The position numbers and the translations under genes were made by a program. The notes beneath the pieces are model-generated. The model saw only the letters and a program-made list of their open reading frames with translations. It was not told where the DNA came from and searched no databases. Shown here in pieces: positions 57,999 through 64,000 of a DNA stretch of 64,000 nucleotides. The first letter of the stretch is position 1, and every line of letters begins with the position of its first letter. Origin of the DNA: Ga0077560 sp046330435 (GTDB taxonomy: Bacteria > Actinomycetota > Thermoleophilia > Miltoncostaeales > Miltoncostaeaceae); NCBI GenBank assembly GCA_046330435.1, contig JAXLST010000007.1, forward strand, positions 124,001-188,000, given 5' to 3'.

Positions 57999-59329
57999 GC
58001 GGTGACAGCCTCTCCCAGGAGCAGATCGACGCTCTCCTGAAGGGCGCGGCCGAGAACCCGCCCGCGGAGGAGCCCGCCGCCGAGGCCGAGCCGGAGGCCC
58101 CCGAGGCCGACGCCGCCGAGGAGCCCGCCGCCGACGACGCACCCGCCGAGGAGCCCGTGGCCGAGGAGCCCGCCGCCGACGACGCGCCCGAGGGCGCCCC
58201 GGCCGCCGGCCCCGTGTCGCCGTCCGACGGCGGACTCGCGGACCGCTTCCCCGACCTGCTGTCGGGCGAGGAGCGCGACACCCTCGGGGAGATCGGCAAC
58301 ATCTGCATGGCGAGCGCCGCCACGACGCTCAGCACCCTGCTGGGCCACCAGGTGCTCATCACCACGCCGACGGTCATCGTCACCACCGAGCACGACGTGG
58401 TGGAGACCTATCAGCGCCCCGCCGCGCTGGTGCGGATCAACTACACGGAGGGCCTGTCGGGCTCCAACGTGTTCGTGATCACCACCAACGACGCGTCGGT
58501 GGTCGCCGACCTCATGATGGGCGGCTCCGGCACGCCCAGCGAGGAGATCGACGAGATCCACGCCTCCGCCGTGGGCGAGGCGATGAACCAGATGATGGGC
58601 GCGTCCGCCACCTCCATGGCGAACATGCTCGGGATGCGCGTGGACATCAGCGCGCCGGACGTCCAGATCCTCGACCTCTCCGAGGCGGACGCCGCGATCG
58701 GCCTGGTGAACCGCGACGACCCCATGGTCTGCGCCAGCTTCGACCTGCAGGTCGGCGACCTGCTGTCGACGACGCTCATGCAGCTCATGCCGCTCGAGTT
58801 CGCCAAGGACCTGGTCGGGAGCCTGCTCTCGCAGGGCGGGGGCGAGGAATCGCCCACTCCGGAGCCCGAGGCCGCTCCCGCGGCCGCGGAGGCCGCTGCA
58901 CCGCCCACCGCGGCGGAGCCCGCGGCGGACCCGGTCCCGGTGGCGGCCGCACCGCCGCCGCAGCCCGCCATGGCGCAGGCCGCGGCGACCATCCAGGAAC
59001 GTCCCGGCGCGGTGGCTCAGCCCGCCGCGTTCCCCACCCTGGGGGACGGCGCCGGATCGAGCGTGCCGGGCGACATCGGCCTGCTCATGGACGTCCCGCT
59101 GCAGGTGAGCGTGGAACTCGGCAGGACGGAGCTCCGCATCCGCAACGTGCTGGAGCTCGTCCCCGGATCGATCATCGAGCTCGACCGCCTGGCGGGGGAG
59201 CCCGTTGACGTGCTGGTGAACGGCAAGCAGATCGCACGCGGTGAGGTCGTGGTCATCGACGAGGAGTTCGGGATCCGCATCACCGACATCGCGAGCCAGG
59301 CGAACCGCCTGCGAGGGCTCGCGGACTAA
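57995..59329 (+). CDS. fliY: Switch protein FliN/FliY with CheC phosphatase domain
   Basis: 444 aa, far longer than plain FliN. A FliM-like CheY-binding peptide LSQEQIDALL opens it. A long acidic Ala/Glu/Pro spacer follows, then a CheC-type domain with both phosphatase helices (LGEIGNICMASAATTLS and VGEAMNQMMGASATSMANML, each with the E-x-x-N pair). A second Ala/Pro spacer leads to the C-terminal FliN SpoA domain (VSVELGRTELRIRNVLELVP, GKQIARGEVVVIDEEFGIRI). This is the FliY form that dephosphorylates CheY-P at the motor. Translationally coupled to fliM. Confidence 0.92.
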   Translation: MSGDSLSQEQIDALLKGAAENPPAEEPAAEAEPEAPEADAAEEPAADDAPAEEPVAEEPAADDAPEGAPAAGPVSPSDGGLADRFPDLLSGEERDTLGEIGNICMASAATTLSTLLGHQVLITTPTVIVTTEHDVVETYQRPAALVRINYTEGLSGSNVFVITTNDASVVADLMMGGSGTPSEEIDEIHASAVGEAMNQMMGASATSMANMLGMRVDISAPDVQILDLSEADAAIGLVNRDDPMVCASFDLQVGDLLSTTLMQLMPLEFAKDLVGSLLSQGGGEESPTPEPEAAPAAAEAAAPPTAAEPAADPVPVAAAPPPQPAMAQAAATIQERPGAVAQPAAFPTLGDGAGSSVPGDIGLLMDVPLQVSVELGRTELRIRNVLELVPGSIIELDRLAGEPVDVLVNGKQIARGEVVVIDEEFGIRITDIASQANRLRGLAD

Positions 59330-59361
59330 CCGACGGGGTGCCGCGAATCGGCTCCCGAGGG

Positions 59362-59388
59362 TCAACCCTCGGGCCCAGATGCCGATAC
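59362..59388 (+). promoter_or_regulatory. Sigma-28-like promoter, cheY
   Basis: TCAA (59362-59365), 15 bases, GCCGATAC (59381-59388), in the 100-base gap between fliY and cheY. Same spacing as the sites at 14129, 24923 and 56966. Confidence 0.6.
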
Positions 59389-59429
59389 GAAGCACCGGAA
59401 CCACTTCGCTTCACGACGACGAGGTCGAC

Positions 59430-59789
59430 ATGCCCTCAGTGCTCATCGCTGACGACGCCGCGTTCATGCGGATGATGATCAAGAACATCCTCACGGAGGC
59501 GGGCTATGAGATCGCCGGTGAGGCCGAGAACGGCGCTGTCGCCGTTGCGAAGTACAAGGAGCTCAAGCCGGACCTGACGACCATGGACATCACCATGCCG
59601 GAGATGGACGGTCTGCAGGCCCTCAAGGAGATCCGGTCGGCCGACCCGAGCGCCCGCGTGGTGATGTGCTCGGCGATGGGCCAGCAGTCCATGGTGATCG
59701 AGAGCATCCAGGCCGGTGCGAAGGACTTCATCGTGAAGCCCTTCCAGCCCGACCGCGTGCTCGAGGCCATCCAGAAGGCGCTCAGCTAG
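59430..59789 (+). CDS. cheY: Chemotaxis response regulator CheY
   Basis: 119 aa single receiver domain. Acidic pocket DD at 8-9 (LIADDAAFMR), phospho-acceptor Asp in TTMDITMPEMDG, the switch Ser in VVMCSAMGQQ, and Lys in FIVKPFQPDR. It carries the signal from CheA to FliM/FliY; cheA is not in the window. It starts at the ATG with GAGG upstream. A long hairpin after it separates it from fliO. Confidence 0.93.
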   Translation: MPSVLIADDAAFMRMMIKNILTEAGYEIAGEAENGAVAVAKYKELKPDLTTMDITMPEMDGLQALKEIRSADPSARVVMCSAMGQQSMVIESIQAGAKDFIVKPFQPDRVLEAIQKALS

Positions 59790-59803
59790 CCCCACGCGCT
59801 TTC

Positions 59804-59837
59804 CCGGCCGGGTCCCCGTCAGCGGGGGCCCGGCCGG
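59804..59837 (+). terminator. Hairpin between cheY and fliO
   Basis: A 15-bp stem with one G-T pair (59804-59818 with 59823-59837) and TCAG loop. It ends 10 bases before the fliO TTG start, so it either ends the cheY transcript or sits in the fliO leader. Confidence 0.6.
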
Positions 59838-59846
59838 CACACGCCG

Positions 59847-60506
59847 TTGCCGATCCTCACCCCGGCACGGCAGGGATGCCTCACCCTCAGGCGCCGGACG
59901 CGCCATGCCCACCGCGCCATCGCGTGCGCGGCGGCGTGGCTTGCCGTCCTGACGGCGCCGGCCGTCGCCGCCGCCGCGAAGACGGCCGCGAAGGCCGCCA
60001 CCACCCCGCTGGACCCCACGGAGCGGCAGAACCTGCCGCCCGCGACGGGGAACAACGGCACCGACGTCGCGTCGGGGATGGGCGGGACCATGCTGCGCAT
60101 GGGCCTCGGCCTGGTGATCGTGGTGGGGCTCATCGCCGGCGTCTACTTCTTCATGAAGCGGATGCAGCGGGGCCGCATGCCGGGCTTCGGCGGCGGGGCC
60201 GCCGACGACCTGGTGGACGTGGTGTCCACCACGCCCCTGGGGCCCAACCGCTTCCTGCACCTCATCCGGGTCGGGGAGGAGCTCATCCTGGTGGGCGCCA
60301 CCGACCAGTCGGTCACGCCCGTCGCCCGCATCGGCGGCGAGGACGCGGTGGGGATGCTCGGGGAGTCCATCGACGTGCAGGCCGCCACCGAGGCCTACCG
60401 CGACGCCCAGGCCCGCACGGGCACCGATCCGCGCGTGCGCGCCGCGGCGACCGCCGAGCAGGCCTCGCTGGTGGAGCGCCTGCGGGCCCTCACCACCCGG
60501 AAGTAG
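59847..60506 (+). CDS. fliO: Flagellar export protein FliO
   Basis: 219 aa. An N-terminal signal-like segment (IACAAAWLAVLTAPAVAAAA), a second membrane helix near residues 85-103 (LGLVIVVGLIAGVYFFM) and the FliO core after it: VDVVSTTPLGPNRFLHLIRV, GEELILVGATDQSVTPVARI. FliO helps FliP assemble. The start is a TTG at 59847; no in-frame ATG or GTG serves before the signal segment. Immediately upstream of fliP. Confidence 0.85.
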   Translation: MPILTPARQGCLTLRRRTRHAHRAIACAAAWLAVLTAPAVAAAAKTAAKAATTPLDPTERQNLPPATGNNGTDVASGMGGTMLRMGLGLVIVVGLIAGVYFFMKRMQRGRMPGFGGGAADDLVDVVSTTPLGPNRFLHLIRVGEELILVGATDQSVTPVARIGGEDAVGMLGESIDVQAATEAYRDAQARTGTDPRVRAAATAEQASLVERLRALTTRK

Positions 60507-60508
60507 GC

Positions 60509-61372
60509 GTGCGCCGCTTCCAGCCACTGCCGCAGTCCGGCCCGGCCGAACTGCCCGACCTGCGCACGCGCCTGCTCGAGGCGCTGCCGCGCGAGCCGAA
60601 GCGCCGCTCGCTGCGCTGGCTGATGCGCGGCATGCTCATCGCGCCGATCATCCTGGCGCTGATGTGCGTGGTGTGGCCGGCGCGCCTGTCCGCCCAGACG
60701 CCGGGCATCAGCGTCGACCTGGGCACGGACGCGGGCAACACCTCCAGCACGCTGCAGCTGCTGGCCCTGCTCACGGTGCTGAGCCTCGCGCCGTCGATCG
60801 TGATCATGATGACCTCGTTCACGCGGATCATCATCGTGCTGGGCTTCGTCCGGAACGCCCTCGGCACGCAGCAGATCCCGCCGAACCAGGTGCTCGTCGG
60901 CATCGCGCTGTTCCTCACGGTCTTCGTGATGACGCCGACGTTCAACCAGATCAACGACCAGGCCCTGCAGCCGCTCATCGAGCAGCGCATCGACGAGGCC
61001 ACGGCCGTGAACCGGGCCCAGGCGCCGATCCGCCAGTTCATGTTCGACCAGATGAACGACGACTCGACCGAGATCCAGCTGTTCATGGACATGGCGGGCG
61101 AGGAGCAGCCGAAGACCCGCGCGGACGTGCCGACCCGCGTGCTCATCCCGGCGTTCGTGCTGAGCGAGGTGAAGAAGGCCTTCGAGATCGGCTTCCTCAT
61201 CTTCATCCCGTTCCTGATCATCGACATCGTGATCGCCTCGACGGTGATGAGCATGGGCATGGTCATGCTCCCACCGACGGTCATCTCGCTGCCGTTCAAG
61301 ATCCTGCTGTTCGTGCTGGTGGACGGCTGGAGCCTGGTCGCCGAGTCCCTCGTCCGCGGCTTCAACACCTAG
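60509..61372 (+). CDS. fliP: Flagellar export gate protein FliP
   Basis: 287 aa. After a basic N-terminal extension of about 40 residues and a signal/membrane helix (LIAPIILALMCVVWPARLSA) come the family hallmarks: LALLTVLSLAPSIVIMMTSF, TRIIIVLGFVRNALGTQQIP, PNQVLVGIALFLTVFVMTPT, and the C-terminal IVIASTVMSMGMVMLPPTVI, SLPFKILLFVLVDGW. It is the core pore subunit with FliQ and FliR. GTG start two bases after the fliO stop. Confidence 0.94.
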   Translation: MRRFQPLPQSGPAELPDLRTRLLEALPREPKRRSLRWLMRGMLIAPIILALMCVVWPARLSAQTPGISVDLGTDAGNTSSTLQLLALLTVLSLAPSIVIMMTSFTRIIIVLGFVRNALGTQQIPPNQVLVGIALFLTVFVMTPTFNQINDQALQPLIEQRIDEATAVNRAQAPIRQFMFDQMNDDSTEIQLFMDMAGEEQPKTRADVPTRVLIPAFVLSEVKKAFEIGFLIFIPFLIIDIVIASTVMSMGMVMLPPTVISLPFKILLFVLVDGWSLVAESLVRGFNT

Positions 61373-61381
61373 GGCCGCGGC

Positions 61382-61672
61382 GTGGACCAGTCACAGATCA
61401 TCTCGATCGGCGCCCGCGCGATGTGGGTCGCGATGGAGCTGTCGCTTCCGGTGCTCGCCGCGAGCCTGGTGGTGGGCCTCATGGTGTCGGTGTTCCAGGC
61501 CGTCACCCAGCTGCAGGAACCCACCCTCACGTTCATCCCGAAGATCCTCGCGGTGGTCGTGGTGGTGGTGTTCGCCGGCCCGTGGATGCTCAACACGCTG
61601 CTGGACTACACCCATGAGCTCTTCGCGCTGATGCAGGAGGTCGGCCGCTCCACCGGGTCGAGCAGGCCGTGA
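61382..61672 (+). CDS. fliQ: Flagellar export gate protein FliQ
   Basis: 96 aa with two membrane helices: LSLPVLAASLVVGLMVSVFQ, AVTQLQEPTLTFIPKILAVV. The QLQEPTL loop is typical of FliQ. GTG start 10 bases after fliP; the stop overlaps the fliR GTG. Confidence 0.94.
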   Translation: MDQSQIISIGARAMWVAMELSLPVLAASLVVGLMVSVFQAVTQLQEPTLTFIPKILAVVVVVVFAGPWMLNTLLDYTHELFALMQEVGRSTGSSRP

Positions 61673-62475
61673 ACGGGGGCGGGGACCTCCTGGAGGTCAT
61701 CACCACCCTCCAGGCCAACGCCCTGCTGTTCGGGCTCATGCTGGTGCGGGTGACCGCGATGTTCGCCTCGGCCCCGGTGCTGGGGTCGCGCACCATGCCG
61801 GTGCGGGTGCGCGTGGGCCTCGCGGTGATCGTGACGCTGTCCAGCCTCCCGCTGGTCGCCGACGGCACCCACCAGATCCCCGAGAGCACCGTCGCCTACG
61901 TGCTGCTGGCGGCGAAGGAGGTGCTCATCGGCGTGATGATCGGGTTCATCGCCCAGACGGTGTTCGCCGCCGTCCAGCTGGCCGGGTCGTTCATCGACAC
62001 GGGTGCCGGCTTCGCCATCGCCCAGACCATCGACCCCACGTCCAACATCAACCTCACGATGCTGGGCCGGGTCTACAGCCTCATCGCCACCGCCGCGTTC
62101 ATCGCCATCGGCGGGCACCTGTGGCTCATCAAGGCGGTGGTCGCGTCGTTCGCCCTCGCGCCCCCCACGGAGCTCCCCAACACGATCGCGATGACTCAGG
62201 GGGTGCTCGTGCGGGCGGACGACCTCTTCGTGATTTCCCTACAGATCGCCGCGCCCCTCATGGCGGCGCTCCTGATCACCGATGTTGCACTGGGGATCAT
62301 GTCCCGCGCCGCGCCACAGATGAACGTGTTCATCGTCGGCCTCCCGGTGAAGGTCGGCGTCGCGCTCGTCGGTTCGGCCGTGCTGCTCCCCGCCTTCGCC
62401 ACACTCCTGAACGGACTGTCCAGTCAGATGATCGAGGACCTCTCCCACATCCTCCAGGCCACGGGAGGCGGATGA
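61669..62475 (+). CDS. fliR: Flagellar export gate protein FliR
   Basis: 268 aa, six or so membrane segments. Hallmarks: LFGLMLVRVTAMFASAPVLG, RVRVGLAVIVTLSSLPLVA, VLIGVMIGFIAQTVFAAVQL, AGSFIDTGAGFAIAQTIDP and MNVFIVGLPVKVGVALVGSA. It completes the FliP5Q4R1 pore. GTG start overlapping fliQ. Its stop overlaps cheB; flhB, the usual next gene, is absent here. Confidence 0.94.
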   Translation: MNGGGDLLEVITTLQANALLFGLMLVRVTAMFASAPVLGSRTMPVRVRVGLAVIVTLSSLPLVADGTHQIPESTVAYVLLAAKEVLIGVMIGFIAQTVFAAVQLAGSFIDTGAGFAIAQTIDPTSNINLTMLGRVYSLIATAAFIAIGGHLWLIKAVVASFALAPPTELPNTIAMTQGVLVRADDLFVISLQIAAPLMAALLITDVALGIMSRAAPQMNVFIVGLPVKVGVALVGSAVLLPAFATLLNGLSSQMIEDLSHILQATGGG

Positions 62476-63584
62476 TGCCCCCGAAGGCCCGGGTGTTGAT
62501 CTGCGACGACTCGCCGCTCATGCGGCGCGTGCTGAGCGACCTGCTGACCGACGGCGGCCTGGAGGTCGTCGCGCAGGTCAGTGACGGCGCCGACCTGGTC
62601 GCGGGCGTCCAGCAGCACAAGCCGGACGTCGTGACCCTCGACGTGGAGATGCCGCGCAAGGACGGGCTGTCGGCCCTGGCGGACCTCATGAAGGTCCAGC
62701 CGACGCCGGTCATCATGTGCTCCACCCTCACGGGCAAGGGTGCGCGGGAGTCGGTGAAGGCCCTGCAGCTGGGCGCCGTGGACGTGGTCCAGAAGCCGGC
62801 GCTGCGCCTCACGCCCTCGGCATGGGGGCCGACGCGCGACGAGCTGGTGGCGAAGGTCCGCGAGGCGGCGATGGCGAAGGTGCGGGCGATCCGCCCGGCC
62901 CCGTCGCGGCCCGCCGTCGCCGGACGGCCCGCCGCCCCCGCGCCCGCCTCCGCACCGCCGGTGAGCGCCGATCTGGCGGCCCGCGCACGCGGCACCGGCA
63001 GCCCGCTGGTCATCATCGCGACCAGCACCGGCGGCCCGCGCGCGCTGCACGAGGTCGTGCCGCGCCTGCCCGGCCAGCTGGGCTGCGGCGTGCTGATCGT
63101 CCAGCACATGCCGGTGGGCTTCACCAAGACGCTCGCCGAGCGGCTGGACTCCGAGTCCGCGCTCACGGTGCGCGAGGCCCGGTCGACCGACAAGATCACC
63201 CCGGACGTCGCGCTGCTCGCCCCGGCGGGCTCGCACCTGGAGGTGTCGGCGGTCGGCGCGACGCGCCTCTCCGACGCCCCGCCCATCGGGAACCTCAAGC
63301 CGCGGGCGGACATCACCATCAGCTCCGCCGCGAAGGTCTACGGCAGCAAGGTGCTGCTGGTGGTCCTCACCGGCATGGGCAACGACGGGGAGCTCGGCGC
63401 CCGCGACCTCAAGCGCGCCGGCGGACGCATCCTCACCGAGGACGAGCGCACCTGCGTGATCTACGGCATGCCCCGCGCCGTCAAGGAGGCGGGCCTGTCC
63501 GACGGGGTCGTCCCGCTCGACGTGATGCCGTTGGCCATCGTGGAGACCGTCGCCGCCTGGGGACGGGCCAAGAAGGCCGCCTGA
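62472..63584 (+). CDS. cheB: Chemotaxis protein-glutamate methylesterase CheB
   Basis: 370 aa. Receiver domain (1-125): ICDDSPLMRRVLSDLL, phospho-acceptor Asp in VVTLDVEMPRKDGLSAL, Lys in VVQKPALRL. A Pro/Ala linker follows. The methylesterase domain has the nucleophile Ser in IATSTGGPRALHEV, His in IVQHMPVGFT and Asp in LTGMGNDGELG. It removes methyl groups from chemoreceptors during adaptation. ATG overlaps the fliR stop, so cheB is co-translated with the export gate. Confidence 0.93.
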   Translation: MMPPKARVLICDDSPLMRRVLSDLLTDGGLEVVAQVSDGADLVAGVQQHKPDVVTLDVEMPRKDGLSALADLMKVQPTPVIMCSTLTGKGARESVKALQLGAVDVVQKPALRLTPSAWGPTRDELVAKVREAAMAKVRAIRPAPSRPAVAGRPAAPAPASAPPVSADLAARARGTGSPLVIIATSTGGPRALHEVVPRLPGQLGCGVLIVQHMPVGFTKTLAERLDSESALTVREARSTDKITPDVALLAPAGSHLEVSAVGATRLSDAPPIGNLKPRADITISSAAKVYGSKVLLVVLTGMGNDGELGARDLKRAGGRILTEDERTCVIYGMPRAVKEAGLSDGVVPLDVMPLAIVETVAAWGRAKKAA

Positions 63585-63594
63585 CGCACGTTCC

Positions 63595-63626
63595 GGCCAA
63601 TTGACCGCCGCGGCGGTCAATTGGCC
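63595..63626 (+). terminator. Perfect 32-base palindrome between cheB and sigma factor gene
   Basis: An uninterrupted inverted repeat (63595-63610 with 63611-63626), AATTG-containing and so AT-richer than its surroundings, 10 bases after the cheB stop and 45 before the next ATG. It could be a bidirectional terminator or a dimeric regulator's operator; there is no loop and only TTTG follows. Confidence 0.5.
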
Positions 63627-63671
63627 ACCCCGTTTGTGCAACCCTCCCGCCGTGACCGGCGGAGCAGGGGC

Positions 63672-64000
63672 ATGAACCCACCCACCGACGAGCAGCTCCT
63701 GGCCCGTTCCGGCAGGGACCCCGAGGCGTTCGGGGACCTGGTGGACCGGCACTCGGGGGCGCTCCACCGCTACGTCGCGCGCCGGCTGGGCCCGGAGGAC
63801 GCCGAGGACCTCGTGAGCGAGGTGTTCGTGACCGCCCACCGCCTGCGCGCCCGCTACGACCCGGACCGCGGCGCGGTGCGCCCGTGGCTGTACGGGATCG
63901 CCACGAACCTGGTGCACCGGCACCGCCGCACCGAGGCGCGGCGCCTGGAGGCGCTGGCGCGGCTGGCCGGCCGGGCCGCCACCGACCCGGACGAGCCGGA
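63672..64000 (+). CDS. ECF-type RNA polymerase sigma factor (3' end outside window)
   Basis: The first 109 residues are present and run off the right edge. Region 2 is clear: LLARSGRDPEAFGDLVDRHS, GALHRYVARRLGPEDAEDLV, SEVFVTAHRLRARYD, then VRPWLYGIATNLVHRHRR, which matches the region 2.4 -10 contact helix of ECF factors. Region 4 is outside the window. AGGGG lies just before the ATG. This is not the FliA type that would read the flagellar sites described above. Confidence 0.85.
   Translation, partial: MNPPTDEQLLARSGRDPEAFGDLVDRHSGALHRYVARRLGPEDAEDLVSEVFVTAHRLRARYDPDRGAVRPWLYGIATNLVHRHRRTEARRLEALARLAGRAATDPDEP

Noticed and set aside
1..64000. CRISPR arrays, tRNA, rRNA, riboswitches and insertion sequences
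   Set aside because: None found by reading. No regularly spaced repeats, no transposase frames and no recognisable RNA gene.

Overview
The window is a very GC-rich chromosomal segment with tightly packed genes, many GTG starts and many 4-base ATGA/GTGA overlaps. Gene content (F420-type LLM oxidoreductase, DUF4032, DUF1003 next to a membrane-less MgtE-like protein, PknB-type kinase, FHA protein) points to an Actinomycetota-like bacterium. A motile deep-branching lineage such as Thermoleophilia is my guess, not something the sequence proves. No rRNA, tRNA, CRISPR or IS element was seen.

Layout. 1-3378 (minus strand): a two-gene ABC exporter and a collagen-like secreted protein. 3629-8235: a signalling group made of an FHA/HTH protein, a Ser/Thr kinase whose extracellular part is out of frame, and a pseudokinase with a related extracellular part, followed by a secreted protein of unknown function. 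8294-13176: an arginine succinyltransferase (AST) pathway operon (M20 hydrolase, astA, astD, astB). 13242-14111: a SnoaL-like/zinc-ribbon protein. 14163-24898: five overlapping glycosyltransferase genes, then a GT2-TPR protein, flaG, fliD, fliS and a FliT-like gene. This looks like a flagellin-glycosylation and filament-cap island. 29950-35945: housekeeping and accessory genes, a decayed secreted-protein gene, and a DUF4032/DUF1003/MgtE-like cluster. 36137-43430: a second fliS, an HDOD gene and flgB-flgC-fliE-fliF-fliG-fliH-fliI. 43501-49293: an accessory stretch between fliI and fliJ (a toxin-antitoxin pair, a diguanylate cyclase, VOC, CBS and HAD proteins, one frame-broken gene). 49337-63584: fliJ, a lytic transglycosylase, fliK, flgD, a TIGR02530-like protein, flgE, flbD, motA, motB, fliL, an antisense RsbW-like kinase, fliM, fliY, cheY, fliO, fliP, fliQ, fliR and cheB. 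The window ends inside an ECF sigma factor gene.

How it fits together. The flagellar genes cover the export gate (FliO/P/Q/R), ATPase complex (FliH/I/J), MS and C rings (FliF/G/M/Y), rod, hook and hook-length control (FlgB/C, FliE, FlgD/E, FliK), stator (MotA/B, FliL), cap and chaperones (FliD/S) and part of chemotaxis (CheY/CheB). Flagellin, flhA, flhB, flgK/flgL and cheA are not in the window. A recurring site, TCAA-N15/16-GCCGAT-like, stands upstream of the glycosyltransferase array, the GT2-TPR gene, the fliS/flgB operon, fliJ, flbD, fliM and cheY. Its spacing is that of sigma-28 (FliA/SigD) promoters, so one flagellar sigma factor probably ties these blocks together.

Several reading frames are broken (kinase, astA 3' end, 31.3-32.9 kb, 43.9-44.5 kb). 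Some may be real decay and some may be assembly indels in GC homopolymers.
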